Below, piece by piece: positions 28,008-38,975 of a stretch of 59,397 bases of DNA. The first letter of the stretch is position 1. Each line of letters starts with the position of its first letter. The notes beneath the pieces are model-generated. The model made no database searches. It worked only from the letters and a program-made list of their open reading frames with translations, and was not told where the DNA came from. A program made the position numbers and the translations under genes. Origin of the DNA: an uncultured Clostridia bacterium (GTDB taxonomy: Bacteria; Bacillota; Clostridia; HGM11327); assembly GCA_945918795.1 (NCBI GenBank), contig CAMEIT010000007.1, positions 1-59,397 of the forward strand. Direction: 5' to 3'.

Positions 28008-28044
28008 TTCAACATCAACGGGAAAGCCGTGAGGAGGAATTTAT

Positions 28045-29646
28045 ATGTATATCATTAAGAACGCATTACGATGTATAAGTCGCTCAAAAGGCAGAAATAT
28101 ATTGATCGGGATTATATCGCTGGTCATAGCTGTTTCCGCTTGCATCGGTTTGTCCATAAGACAAGCCGCAGAAAGCGCAAAGCAATCAATTCTTGAGGGA
28201 ATGTCGGTTACGGCAACCATTACTTATGATCGACAGTCTGCCATGAGCAATATTGGCGGTGGAAAAGGCAACGGAGGCTTTGATCGCAATCAATTGGAAG
28301 CTATCATGGGAGGCGCGTCGTCGCTGACATTGGAAGAATATCAGCTTTATGCAACTGCCGATTCGGTTTCGGATTTTTATTATACAATGACAGCATATTT
28401 CAACGGCTCTGACGGTTTTGAACCTGTGAATATCAGTGAAGCATTGGATGATAACGGTGGAACTCTGAACGGAGGCCTCGTAGGAGGTTATTCGGATGAG
28501 ACCGCAAGAATCAAAGGTGGGCTTGCAAATATGATGAGTGCTGGTGATTTTAAGATTATCGGATACAGCAGTGAATCTGCAATGGTCGATTTTATATCGG
28601 GTGTTTCACTCATAACGGACGGCGTTGTCTTTGCGGAGCAGACCGATGAAAATGTTTGCATCATTTCCGAAGAGCTTGCCATTTTCAACAATCTGTCTGT
28701 CGGGGACTCCATTACAATTACAAATCCGAATATCGATACGGAAGCATATGAATTGACTGTATGCGGAATATACAGCAGTACCGAGACGAACAACATTCCT
28801 TCCTCGATGTTCGGCGCAGGAGAAGACCCTGCAAACCGGATATATATGAGTGCCGCCGCACTTCAAAAGATTATTGATGCCTCTGTTACAGCGGCAAATG
28901 AAGATACCGAAACGGAGTCTGCAGATGCGATAACGGCAACACTGTCTGCGACTTATGTGTTTGCGGATACAGATGCGTACTACGCTTTTGAAGAAGAAGC
29001 ACGCGCACTCGGCCTGGGAGATACATATACGATTACTTCTGCCGATATAACTTCTTTTGAAAACGGTATGACACCTTTGAATACGCTCAGTACAATGGCA
29101 GGTTGGTTTTTGATAGTTATATTGATAATCGGAGCCGTCATTCTTGTTGTACTCAATATATTCAACGTCAGAGAACGCAAATATGAGGTCGGCGTGCTTA
29201 CCGCAATGGGAATGAAAAAATGGAAGGTTGCAGGACAGTTTATGTGCGAGGTACTTGTAGTGACAATGATTGCCATTGTAATCGGCGCAGGTATCGGCGC
29301 TGTAAGCTCTGTCCCGGTGACAAACGCATTACTTGAAAATCAAGTATCAAGCCAACAGTCCGAAAGCAACCGTATTGAGAATAATTTCGGACGTGGCGGC
29401 ATGATGAACGGCAGCATACCTTCAGGAGAAAACGAGAGTGGGCTTGGCATCAAGGAAAACAATAAGTTCGGTAACATGGTGAGCGGTGCTGCTAACTATA
29501 TTACGGAGGTTAATTCCGCAATGAATCTGACAGTAGTGTTGCAGATGATAGGCATCGGATTGTTACTGACACTGATTGCAAGCGTGGCTTCCGTGCTGTT
29601 TATTATGCGTTATGATCCGCTGAAGATACTTGCAAACCGTGATTGA
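28045..29646 (+). CDS. MacB/FtsX-type ABC transporter permease
   Basis: A 533-aa permease. TM1 (about 19-39, ILIGIISLVIAVSACIGLSI) is followed by a ~310-residue extracytoplasmic domain (MacB periplasmic-core type). Three more helices follow near residues 352-375, 405-428 and 500-522, with the loop FNVRERKYEVGVLTAMGMKKWKV typical of FtsX-family permeases. A Gly/Ser/Asn-rich stretch lies between the last helices. Such pairs transmit force to extracellular partners or export peptides. GAGGAGG precedes the ATG. It forms an operon with the ATPase and the lipoprotein. Confidence 0.88.
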   Translation: MYIIKNALRCISRSKGRNILIGIISLVIAVSACIGLSIRQAAESAKQSILEGMSVTATITYDRQSAMSNIGGGKGNGGFDRNQLEAIMGGASSLTLEEYQLYATADSVSDFYYTMTAYFNGSDGFEPVNISEALDDNGGTLNGGLVGGYSDETARIKGGLANMMSAGDFKIIGYSSESAMVDFISGVSLITDGVVFAEQTDENVCIISEELAIFNNLSVGDSITITNPNIDTEAYELTVCGIYSSTETNNIPSSMFGAGEDPANRIYMSAAALQKIIDASVTAANEDTETESADAITATLSATYVFADTDAYYAFEEEARALGLGDTYTITSADITSFENGMTPLNTLSTMAGWFLIVILIIGAVILVVLNIFNVRERKYEVGVLTAMGMKKWKVAGQFMCEVLVVTMIAIVIGAGIGAVSSVPVTNALLENQVSSQQSESNRIENNFGRGGMMNGSIPSGENESGLGIKENNKFGNMVSGAANYITEVNSAMNLTVVLQMIGIGLLLTLIASVASVLFIMRYDPLKILANRD

Positions 29647-29663
29647 GAAAGGAGAAAGCTCAA

Positions 29664-30314
29664 ATGGCTATTTTATCGCTTCAAAATATAAGTTTTTCAT
29701 ATGACAAAACCCCTGTTCTTAAAGATATTTCTTACGATTTTGAAAAAGGAAAGCTTTATTGCATTGTCGGGAAATCGGGAGCGGGGAAAACGACACTGCT
29801 TTCACTTCTTTCGGGACTGACAACTCCAAGCAGCGGAACAATTCTATATGACGACAAGGATGTTGCCAAAATAGACAAATATACATTCAGAAGTAAATAT
29901 ATAGGTGTTGTATTCCAAAGCTACAATTTGATCACCAAATATACTGCACTTGAAAACGTAATTTTGGCTATGGATGTTGCAGGGTACAAAACGGATAACA
30001 AAAAGCAGAAAGCGTTGGAATTGCTGAAAAGTGTTGGGCTTGACGAAGATGAAACCGATAGGCGTATACTGAAGCTTTCGGGCGGTCAACAACAACGTGT
30101 GGCGATCGCAAGAGCACTCTCTTACGATCCCGATATAATTCTGGCAGATGAACCTACGGGAAATCTTGACAGAGAGACGCAGAGCGAGATCATGGCGATA
30201 TTTCGTTCGCTTGCAAAACAGGGAAAATGTGTGATTCTGGTCAGTCACTCTCCCGATGTTGCGGCTATGTGCGATGAATGCTACAAGCTTACAAAATTGA
30301 CCAAAAAATCATGA
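29664..30314 (+). CDS. MacB/LolD-type ABC ATPase
   Basis: A 216-aa nucleotide-binding protein with Walker A GKSGAGKT, Q-loop VVFQSYNL, signature LSGGQQQRVAIARAL, Walker B IILADEPTGNLD and H-loop VSHS. The start is the ATG after GAAAGGAG, 17 bp after the permease stop. It is the energy module for the permease upstream. Confidence 0.94.
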   Translation: MAILSLQNISFSYDKTPVLKDISYDFEKGKLYCIVGKSGAGKTTLLSLLSGLTTPSSGTILYDDKDVAKIDKYTFRSKYIGVVFQSYNLITKYTALENVILAMDVAGYKTDNKKQKALELLKSVGLDEDETDRRILKLSGGQQQRVAIARALSYDPDIILADEPTGNLDRETQSEIMAIFRSLAKQGKCVILVSHSPDVAAMCDECYKLTKLTKKS

Positions 30315-30333
30315 AGTACGGGAGGAAAATAAT

Positions 30334-32901
30334 ATGAAAAGAAGAGCTTTGCTTGCCCTTTTGCCGGTAATAATATTTCTTTTTTCTGCGGTATCGGTAT
30401 CATGCAAAAGCAATACAGACGACGTAAATACAGACAATGCACCAACACATGATGCAGATGCGACGGTGCCGCCGACCGACAACAGCGATGAGAACAATAC
30501 AGATGAAACGGACGAAATAACACAAAGAGAAGATGCTGTCTATGAATCGAAAATAACAGCATTGCCTACCGTTGCAAATTCGGTGGTGTATGTAGGACAG
30601 CCTCTTTCCGATATTACATTGTCCGGAGGAGAAGGCAGTGTTGAGGGCGCTTTTGCTTGGCAAAATCCGAATACAAAAGTAACGGGAAGCGGTGCATACA
30701 GCGTTGCATTTATTCCCGATGATACGGATTACACTATTGCATACGGGGAGATAACGCTTAGCGCCGAACAGTTGACGGTTACAGTGGAAACAGGCGAAAA
30801 CGGATCGGCAGATGTCGTCGGGACAGTGAATGTAGATTACGGCGACGATTTCAGCGTTACATTCAAGGCTGAAATAGGGTATGCGCTGGATGTGCTCACT
30901 CTGGACGGAAACGAGATAGAGGCAGTATCAAAATATACAATATCGAATGTGATTGAGAGCCATTGCATTTGTGCCACATTCAAAGAAAGCAATCTGACGT
31001 TGACTGTTACTTGCCTTGAAGGAAGCAACGATTGCTACTCCATTGCAGGAAACACGGTTACGTTTACGGCGTTGTCGGAGGATTCGGTATATGCTGTCTC
31101 GGGAGAGCTTATCGGAAATATTGTCATTGATGTGGGCGACGATTACAAATTCGAGCTTGAAATGCAGGGCTTAACGCTTTGGTGTGATGATACAAGTCCG
31201 ATTTCGATCATCAGCGGTGATGAGGTTACGCTTACGGCAAAGAAAGGATATGAAAACTTTATATATGATTTGAGAGATGCGGTAGATGAGGATGACGAAA
31301 CCGAGCATTCGGCGGCGGTTTATTCAAGCGTGGATTTATGCTTGGGCGGAAAAGGAGCCTTAACGGTTGAGTCGGAAAACAACAACGGTATTCATACCAA
31401 GGATGACCTTGAAGTGAAAAACCTGACGTTGTCGGTTACTTGCGTGGATAACGCTCTCAAGGGTAATGACAGTGTTACCGTGGAAAGCGGAACGCTTACA
31501 CTGATTGCAACGGCGGGCGACGGAATCAAAACCTCCAATACGGATATTTCATCCAAGGGCAAACAAAAAGGAACCGTAACAATTTCAAGCGGAACGATAA
31601 ATATATATGCTGCTTGCGACGGCATTGACGCGGCATATGATGTTCTCATTGATGAGAGCGAGGGTACGGTTGTACTGAACATTTATACGGACAAATACTC
31701 CGAATATTCCGAAGAGGTTTCCGTTGTGTCGGATGATGTGCGCTATATAAGATTTACGAGCAACAGTTACAGCTATTCCATTAAGTATTACAACAGCACG
31801 ACCGAGGAATACGAGTGGGTCAATGCAGTATATTACAAGAGTGTTTCAAGCGGGAGGAGCGCATATTATTACTATTCATTCCCGATTTTAGACGGCTATG
31901 ACAAGTTCCGCTTCTTTATGTATTCATCATCACAGGTGCAGGGGCAGGATACTGATTATATCGTTTGCTCCGACTACCTGACATGGAATGATTCCTGCGA
32001 TACTTTTGCTCTTTCTCAAAGCGGCAGTTCGTTGAAATACAGTTGGACAAATTATACGACCTCAGGCGGCGGAAATATGGGCGGTATGCAGGGAGAAAAC
32101 AACGACAAGAGCGACCATTCCGCAAAAGGAATAAGGGCAGGAAATGCAATAACGATAAAAGCGGGTACGATCAATATCAAGGCTTATGATGACGCGCTCC
32201 ATGCAAACAGTGACACTACGCTTGAAAACGGAGAGACGCCGACAGGAGATGTTGCGATTGAGGGCGGTATATTGACTATATATACCAATGATGACGGAAT
32301 CCATGCTGACGGAACACTCACCATATCGGGCGGAACGGTAAATGTGACAAACAGCTACGAAGGACTTGAAGGCACTTATATTTATATAACAGACGGAAAT
32401 ATTTCAGTTATATCCTCGGATGACGGAATAAATTCTACCGTAAAAACCGGAACGGGTATTACGGTAAGCGGCGGAACTGTTTATGTGTATGCGAAGGGTG
32501 ACGGGCTTGACAGCAACAGTACAACTTATTACGGCGGTATTCTGTTTGAGGGCGGCTGTATGACAATCATATGCAGCTCCAACGGAAATTCTGCGATCGA
32601 TACCGAGGCCGGATACAAATATACAGGCGGAAGTATTGTAGCTATTATGTCGTCCGGCGGCATGACGGGCGAAAGCACAAGATGCTCTGATTTTTCGAGC
32701 GTTGCAACAAGAAAAACCATAAGTCTTTCATCCGGCTCGTATTTAACGGTTTCGAAAGGCTCGAATGCGATAGTTACCGTGAAAATGCCGTGCAGTATTT
32801 CCTCTGCGCTGGTTATCTATCTCGGTGATAAATCCGCAACCATGAGCACATCTGCTTCATCGTCTGCTGCTGTTGATGACAATGGAGTATGCTGGAATTA
32901 A
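30334..32901 (+). CDS. Large lipoprotein with Cthe_2159-like beta-helix (carbohydrate-binding domain)
   Basis: An 855-aa exported protein. The signal peptide ends in a lipobox-like SVSC with C24 as the lipid anchor site, then an Asp/Asn/Thr-rich linker. Residues ~70-150 look like an MBG/YDG-type beta domain and ~150-215 like a bacterial repeat domain. From ~220 to 830 come many repeats of a DGI(H/N)-(A/T)-x-G(T)-x-x-ISGGT-x-N-V type, as in DUF4353/Cthe_2159, a polygalacturonate-binding right-handed beta-helix. No catalytic residues are evident. It sits 19 bp after the ATPase in an operon controlled by the CTTTAG promoter, so it is probably the surface effector of that system. Confidence 0.85.
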   Translation: MKRRALLALLPVIIFLFSAVSVSCKSNTDDVNTDNAPTHDADATVPPTDNSDENNTDETDEITQREDAVYESKITALPTVANSVVYVGQPLSDITLSGGEGSVEGAFAWQNPNTKVTGSGAYSVAFIPDDTDYTIAYGEITLSAEQLTVTVETGENGSADVVGTVNVDYGDDFSVTFKAEIGYALDVLTLDGNEIEAVSKYTISNVIESHCICATFKESNLTLTVTCLEGSNDCYSIAGNTVTFTALSEDSVYAVSGELIGNIVIDVGDDYKFELEMQGLTLWCDDTSPISIISGDEVTLTAKKGYENFIYDLRDAVDEDDETEHSAAVYSSVDLCLGGKGALTVESENNNGIHTKDDLEVKNLTLSVTCVDNALKGNDSVTVESGTLTLIATAGDGIKTSNTDISSKGKQKGTVTISSGTINIYAACDGIDAAYDVLIDESEGTVVLNIYTDKYSEYSEEVSVVSDDVRYIRFTSNSYSYSIKYYNSTTEEYEWVNAVYYKSVSSGRSAYYYYSFPILDGYDKFRFFMYSSSQVQGQDTDYIVCSDYLTWNDSCDTFALSQSGSSLKYSWTNYTTSGGGNMGGMQGENNDKSDHSAKGIRAGNAITIKAGTINIKAYDDALHANSDTTLENGETPTGDVAIEGGILTIYTNDDGIHADGTLTISGGTVNVTNSYEGLEGTYIYITDGNISVISSDDGINSTVKTGTGITVSGGTVYVYAKGDGLDSNSTTYYGGILFEGGCMTIICSSNGNSAIDTEAGYKYTGGSIVAIMSSGGMTGESTRCSDFSSVATRKTISLSSGSYLTVSKGSNAIVTVKMPCSISSALVIYLGDKSATMSTSASSSAAVDDNGVCWN

Positions 32902-32929
32902 AAGCAAGGTTAAAAGTAAATACATTAAG

Positions 32930-32966
32930 AATGAACCGTTTTGAAATTGACCGGTTCATTTTGTTT
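32930..32966 (+). terminator. Intrinsic terminator after the lipoprotein gene
   Basis: AATGAACCG/CGGTTCATT stem followed by TTGTTTG. Confidence 0.7.
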
Positions 32967-33011
32967 GAAAAACGGCTGTTTTCTTGTTTTCTTTTGTTTT
33001 TTAATTATTTA

Positions 33012-33040
33012 TTGACTTTACCCCTCTTAAGTGATATAAT
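33012..33040 (+). promoter_or_regulatory. Strong promoter of a candidate small RNA
   Basis: TTGACT (33012-33017), 17 bp, TATAAT (33035-33040); start expected near 33047. No open reading frame follows. Confidence 0.7.
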
Positions 33041-33046
33041 TTATAT

Positions 33047-33143
33047 GTAAAAGGCGGCTTGCCATTGCCGTGGCGGTCGTTCCTGTATAAATGTTAATTT
33101 TTGGAGAAACGCCGCACCGCTTTATGGTTTAGCGGTGTTTTTT
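33047..33143 (+). ncRNA. Candidate small RNA (~97 nt)
   Basis: Bounded by the promoter at 33012 and an intrinsic terminator (CACCGCT/AGCGGTG, loop TTATGGTTT, then T6) at 33115-33143. The 5-prime half is GC-rich and self-complementary (GCCATTGCCGTGGC). No credible coding frame is present. From memory it resembles antitoxin RNAs of type I toxin loci in Clostridia, but no matching toxin frame exists on the opposite strand here. GAGAAACGCCG in this RNA could pair imperfectly with CGGCGCTCTC in the leader of the downstream 24-codon gene. Confidence 0.55.
33115..33143 (+). terminator. Intrinsic terminator of the small RNA
   Basis: 7-bp stem with a nine-base loop and a six-T tail. Confidence 0.8.
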
Positions 33144-33210
33144 CATGCTTTTTTTAGCGGCTCTCAGTTCAGTTCCTTTATAATTTTTTACTTAAAAATA
33201 TAAATACATA

Positions 33211-33239
33211 TTGTCAAATTTTTACAAATGATGTATAAT
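33211..33239 (+). promoter_or_regulatory. Promoter of the 24-codon gene
   Basis: TTGTCA (33211-33216), 17 bp, TATAAT (33234-33239). Confidence 0.7.
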
Positions 33240-33317
33240 TAATACAAATAACGGCGCTCTCTATACAAAAGAGCCTTGACAGAAGTATATTTTGAAAAAT
33301 AATGAGGAGGTAATAAC

Positions 33318-33392
33318 ATGGTTTGGATTTATTTATTGCTTGCCCCGATTATAATCCTGCATATGACGGCAACTAAAAAACGGCGCAGATAA
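33318..33392 (+). CDS. 24-aa membrane micro-peptide
   Basis: A short frame with an excellent GAGGAGG site eight bases before ATG and its own promoter. The peptide is one hydrophobic helix (WIYLLLAPIIILHM) followed by a strongly basic tail (KKRRR). The shape, and the API core, recall small toxins of the Fst/Ldr type or regulatory micro-proteins, but it is shorter than Fst and I cannot assign it. It lies 75 bp downstream of the small RNA promoter unit and 296 bp upstream of two ABC exporters. The following 33393-33613 shows no further gene. Confidence 0.6.
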   Translation: MVWIYLLLAPIIILHMTATKKRRR

Positions 33393-33610
33393 TTAAGCTT
33401 TATTTGCTTAAAGACACGGAAAATTTATTGAACATCCGTTTTTATGAACAGTACCGTCGGCAAGACGAGAGAAATGTTCGGGAATTTTCTTTCATATGGT
33501 AAAATACGGTTATACGTATTATTCGGAATTTGTAAATCAAACAGTTAAATGTGTTGACAAATCAATGCGGCACGCATGATAAGCGTTGCCTTATGAAAAA
33601 ATATAAAAAC

Positions 33611-33643
33611 GGTCGAAAATTATTTTACGATTTTCGACTTTTT
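33611..33643 (+). terminator. Intrinsic terminator
   Basis: GTCGAAAAT / ATTTTCGAC stem followed by six T residues. It probably ends the micro-peptide transcript. TATAAT-like sequences directly after it (33647-33657) may serve the ABC exporter genes. Confidence 0.75.
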
Positions 33644-33687
33644 TGTTATAATATAATACGATAATTACATACATCAGGGGGAAATAT

Positions 33688-35442
33688 ATGATAAAAGTAA
33701 AAAAATCTTATTCTTTGTATTTAATAAAGCTCGTATGGAAAAAAGCAAAATCCATATACGGCTATATTATTGCTCAGATCATAATAAGTACGGCGCAAAA
33801 TGTGCTCGGAATATTGTTTATTAATTCATTGATAACGACTTTGTCTGAAAACAATATAAACAAGGCCATATGGATAGCCGTACTGATGTGCTTGTCTGCA
33901 TTTTTACTTTCGCAGGCAGATTCGTTCATACAGCGTAAAAAATCACTTAAAAGCGGTATGTTCAATACCGAGATAAAGTCAATGCTTGTGGACAGCATGA
34001 TAAATGTAAGCTATGAGAAATATGAAAATTATGAATTCAGAGAAAAATATGATTTTGCATTGAAATGCGTCAGCAGCGGCAATATAGAAAATATAGTAAA
34101 TGCCATATCGAGCTTTATAATCGGCATTTCTTCTATAACGGCGTTGATTTCAATAATATCGCTCATAGAATGGTGGCTGTGGATCATTATAATCATTTCG
34201 GCTGTAATAAATGTTATTTGCAATGCGTACCGCAGTAAGCTCAATTTTGAAAATCAGGAAGAAATGAACGACACTGACATGAAAATGGTGTACTCACGTG
34301 ACAGATTGACGTGGAAGTCATTTGCAAAAGAAGTCCGTTTGTTTAATATGTTCGACTTTGTGTCTGAAAAAGTAAAAAAGTATATCGGCGAGCTGTCCGC
34401 AATTCAGTCAAGACAAGCAAGAAAAACATTAAAGACGCAATGGTGGAGCTTTTTGTTCAACGGAATACAGACGTTTGCAGTGTATATTTTTGTATCGTAC
34501 AAGTGCTTTGTCGGAGAATATTCAATCGCCGAGTATTCGGTAACGATATTGTCGATATTATCTATAAGCCAGCTTATATCCGGAATTGCCGGAAGCGTGT
34601 TGTCCATTAAAGATAATTCGAGATATATTATGTATTTTATAGATTTTATCGAATCGGCAAAACGAGAAGGCGGCACCTTGAAAGCACCGGAATACGATGA
34701 AAGCACGCAAATTGTTTTTGACGATGTTGCATTCAAGTATGAGGGAAGAGATGATTATGCGCTGAACAATGTTAATGCCTCATTCAAAAAGGGTAAAAAA
34801 TATGCTCTCGTAGGTGCAAACGGAAGCGGAAAGACGACATTTACAAATTTGCTCATGGGCTTGTTTACTCCGACCTCGGGAAAAATCACTTTGGGCGATA
34901 TTGACGTCAAGGATATTGATAAAGCGTCATATGCCAAGCTGTTTTCACCTGTATTTCAGGACTTCAATATATATGCTTATACCGTTGCGGAAAATATATC
35001 AATGGACAGTGAAACCGACAATGATGCCGCAATAAAATTATTAAAGAGATTGTCATTTGACAAGATAGATAATGACGACATGAATAAATACGTCTCAAAA
35101 GAATACAGTGACGAGGGAGTGGAGTTTTCCGGCGGAGAAATGCAGAAAATAGCCATTGCAAGGGCTTTGAACAAAGCGGCTCCGATAGTAATACTCGACG
35201 AACCGTCTTCCGCGCTTTCTCCTCAGAGCGAGGTGCTGTTGTATCGCATGATAGACGAAATTCTGGACAATAAGACTGTGTTTTATATTTCACACAGACT
35301 TGCAAGCTGTATTTTGTGCGATGAGATATTGGTATTTGATAACGGAAATATAGTTGAGAGGGGCACTCATGAGGAGTTAATGAATGCGGGACAGCTGTAT
35401 TGCAGAATGTTTAACGCCCAAAAGTCGTTATATGTGGAGTAA
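33688..35442 (+). CDS. ABC exporter, TMD-NBD fusion, first of pair
   Basis: A 584-aa half-transporter. Six transmembrane helices fill residues ~20-310. The NBD follows with Walker A GANGSGKT, signature EFSGGEMQKIAIARAL, Walker B IVILDEPSSAL and H-loop ISHR. It is adjacent (5 bp) to a second exporter of the same size, so the pair probably forms a heterodimer. No cargo, protease domain or modification enzyme is adjacent, so the substrate (peptide, lipid or drug) is unknown. The gene has an AGGGGGA site before the start. Confidence 0.92.
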   Translation: MIKVKKSYSLYLIKLVWKKAKSIYGYIIAQIIISTAQNVLGILFINSLITTLSENNINKAIWIAVLMCLSAFLLSQADSFIQRKKSLKSGMFNTEIKSMLVDSMINVSYEKYENYEFREKYDFALKCVSSGNIENIVNAISSFIIGISSITALISIISLIEWWLWIIIIISAVINVICNAYRSKLNFENQEEMNDTDMKMVYSRDRLTWKSFAKEVRLFNMFDFVSEKVKKYIGELSAIQSRQARKTLKTQWWSFLFNGIQTFAVYIFVSYKCFVGEYSIAEYSVTILSILSISQLISGIAGSVLSIKDNSRYIMYFIDFIESAKREGGTLKAPEYDESTQIVFDDVAFKYEGRDDYALNNVNASFKKGKKYALVGANGSGKTTFTNLLMGLFTPTSGKITLGDIDVKDIDKASYAKLFSPVFQDFNIYAYTVAENISMDSETDNDAAIKLLKRLSFDKIDNDDMNKYVSKEYSDEGVEFSGGEMQKIAIARALNKAAPIVILDEPSSALSPQSEVLLYRMIDEILDNKTVFYISHRLASCILCDEILVFDNGNIVERGTHEELMNAGQLYCRMFNAQKSLYVE

Positions 35443-35447
35443 TTAAT

Positions 35448-37220
35448 ATGAAGATTAACAGATTAATAAAAAATTCGCTTGAATTGTTGAGGCTTGCGTG
35501 TAAGCTCTCACCGAAAAATATGGTGTTTACCATTATTTCGGCAATAGTGAATACATCAAAAAATTTGCTTGCGGTTCTGATACCGGGTATTTTGGTTAAT
35601 ATACTGACGAACAGTCAATCGTTTTCAATACCGTTGATAGTTGTCACTGCGTTTTGCTTGATTACAACTGTTGCCGATATGACGGCAAAATATTTCAGCC
35701 TTAAGCTGACATCGCTCGGATATGCGCTTAACAATTACGGAGCATTACATGTTGCCCAAAAAGGAATGAAAAATGATTATAAGCATTGGGACACAACCTC
35801 CTTTATGGAAAAGAATCTGAACGCTGTTCAGGGAACCTGGATATTCATGGGCATTACAGATGTATATTTTGAAAACTTATTATCGGGCATACTGTCTGTT
35901 TTGGCTGTTTCATACATAATCGCGCAGGTAAATTGGCTTGTGCTTGTTATATTGTTTGCATTGGTTGTTGTTACTGTAATTATAGACAGAAAAAACATAA
36001 GAGATCAGCATGAAATGCAAAAGGAAATGGCTGCACTCCGAAAAAAGACGCAATATGATTCATATGTGCTGTCCGACTTGCGCTTCGGCAAGGAAATAAG
36101 AATGTTCGGTGCGGTATCGTTTTTCAAGGACAAGTATTGGAAGTCATCCGAAGATGTTCTGATGTTTCAGCACAAGAGAGAATTAAAGTCGCTCAAATAT
36201 TCAATACCGAACAGCGTGATAGGTCTTGTTGAGTCCGTGCTTGTGTACATTGCGTCTATAATGCAATACAGTGCGGGAAAAATACAGCTCGGATTCCTAC
36301 TTGTGTATTACGGTGCGATAATACAGCTGAAAAACGCCATAAACACTGTATTTAATTTTTATCTTGACATTGCCGAAATCGATGAAATCTACGGCGATAT
36401 AAAAAGCTTTTTGAATACCGAGGAAACATTGCGACTCGGGCATTCCTCTGTAAACAATGATTCGGGTTTTGAGCTTGAGGTAAAGAATGTATCGTTCAGG
36501 TATCCGGAATCAAAAGAGTATACGCTCAAAAACATAAGCTTTACGATCTCGGGCAATGAAAAAATATGTATAGTAGGCGATAACGGAAGCGGCAAAACGA
36601 CGCTCGTAAAGCTTTTGTTGAGACTTTATGATGTGACTGACGGTGAGATATTGTTGAACGGGGTCAATATAAAAGAATACGACTATGATGAGTATATGTC
36701 TGTATTTGCACCTGTTTTCCAGGATTTTCAGCTCCATGCGTTTACGATCAGAGAAAACATTGCTTTTGACGAAAAGGACAACGATGAAAAGATATATGAG
36801 CTGTTGTCGATGTATAAGCTTGACAATGTAATAAAGGGACTCAACAATAAGCTTGATACGATGCTTACAAAACAGCTCGATGAAAACGGCGTTGATTTGT
36901 CGGGCGGAGAAAAGCAGAAGCTTGCAATGGTAAGAGCCGCATATAAGGATGCAAGGGCGCTTGTGCTTGACGAACCGACGGCGAACATCGACCCTATTGC
37001 GGAGGCTGATTTCTATGCTTTGGTAAGGTCGCTGTTTGCTGACAAGCCCATGGTGTTTGTTTCACACAGAATGTCGAGTGCCAAAATTTCGGATAAGATA
37101 TTGGTTTTTGATAACGGCTGTCTTATAGAATGCGGCGGCTTCAACGAACTGATACAAAAAGGCGGACTTTTTGCCGATATGTACAGACAACAGGCAGATC
37201 TGTATAAAAAAAGAGCATAA
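35448..37220 (+). CDS. ABC exporter, TMD-NBD fusion, second of pair
   Basis: A 590-aa half-transporter with six helices in the first ~320 residues. The NBD has Walker A GDNGSGKT, signature DLSGGEKQKLAMVRAA, Walker B ALVLDEPTANIDP and H-loop VSHR. Both NBDs of the pair keep canonical catalytic residues, unlike many heterodimers with one degenerate site. It starts 5 bp after the first gene and is followed by a strong terminator. Confidence 0.92.
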   Translation: MKINRLIKNSLELLRLACKLSPKNMVFTIISAIVNTSKNLLAVLIPGILVNILTNSQSFSIPLIVVTAFCLITTVADMTAKYFSLKLTSLGYALNNYGALHVAQKGMKNDYKHWDTTSFMEKNLNAVQGTWIFMGITDVYFENLLSGILSVLAVSYIIAQVNWLVLVILFALVVVTVIIDRKNIRDQHEMQKEMAALRKKTQYDSYVLSDLRFGKEIRMFGAVSFFKDKYWKSSEDVLMFQHKRELKSLKYSIPNSVIGLVESVLVYIASIMQYSAGKIQLGFLLVYYGAIIQLKNAINTVFNFYLDIAEIDEIYGDIKSFLNTEETLRLGHSSVNNDSGFELEVKNVSFRYPESKEYTLKNISFTISGNEKICIVGDNGSGKTTLVKLLLRLYDVTDGEILLNGVNIKEYDYDEYMSVFAPVFQDFQLHAFTIRENIAFDEKDNDEKIYELLSMYKLDNVIKGLNNKLDTMLTKQLDENGVDLSGGEKQKLAMVRAAYKDARALVLDEPTANIDPIAEADFYALVRSLFADKPMVFVSHRMSSAKISDKILVFDNGCLIECGGFNELIQKGGLFADMYRQQADLYKKRA

Positions 37221-37224
37221 AAAC

Positions 37225-37269
37225 AAAAGAGCTTGTTTGCGGCATATTGCGCCGTTTGCAAGCTCTTTT
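37225..37269. terminator. Bidirectional terminator
   Basis: AAAAGAGCTTG/CAAGCTCTTTT outer stem with an inner GCGGC/GCCGT stem, between convergent ABC exporter and yhbY genes. Confidence 0.85.
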
Positions 37270-37289
37270 TATATTTTTTTGTGAGTGCG

Positions 37290-37583
37290 TTATCGGGGGA
37301 GAACGATCTTCGGCTTTTCGGATGACGGCTTGTACAGAACAAATTTACTGCCTACGACAGAAACGGGTTCGGCACCTGTTCTTGAAACTATTTCATCGCA
37401 CACAGCGCGCACTTCAAGCTCGCAGTTTTTCAGAACGTATACCTTGAATATTTCCCTTGCCTCAAATGCAAGATTCATTTGCTCTATCATGTTATCCGTA
37501 AGACCGCCCTTGCCTATTCTGAATATAGGTTCTATGCCGTTTGCAAGCTTACGTAAATAATTTCTTTGTTTATTTGTCAACAT
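37290..37583 (-). CDS. yhbY: YhbY-family RNA-binding (CRM domain) protein
   Basis: A 97-aa CRM-domain protein associated with pre-50S ribosomes. It begins MLTNKQRNYLRKLANGIEP, and the GxxG loop of the domain is in FRIGKGGLTDN. The C-terminus carries the beta-strand RTGAEPVSVVGSKFVLYK. It lies 16 bp after obg on the same strand, the usual place, completing the rplU-prp-rpmA-obg-yhbY ribosome cluster. Confidence 0.92.
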   Translation of the reverse strand: MLTNKQRNYLRKLANGIEPIFRIGKGGLTDNMIEQMNLAFEAREIFKVYVLKNCELEVRAVCDEIVSRTGAEPVSVVGSKFVLYKPSSEKPKIVLPR

Positions 37584-37598
37584 TTGTATATCCTTTCG

Positions 37599-38975
<1,377 letters not shown>

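Noticed and set aside
33040..33180. Holin-like toxin gene antisense to the small RNA
   Set aside because: The minus strand has only frames of a few codons here, so the full type I toxin locus is not present.
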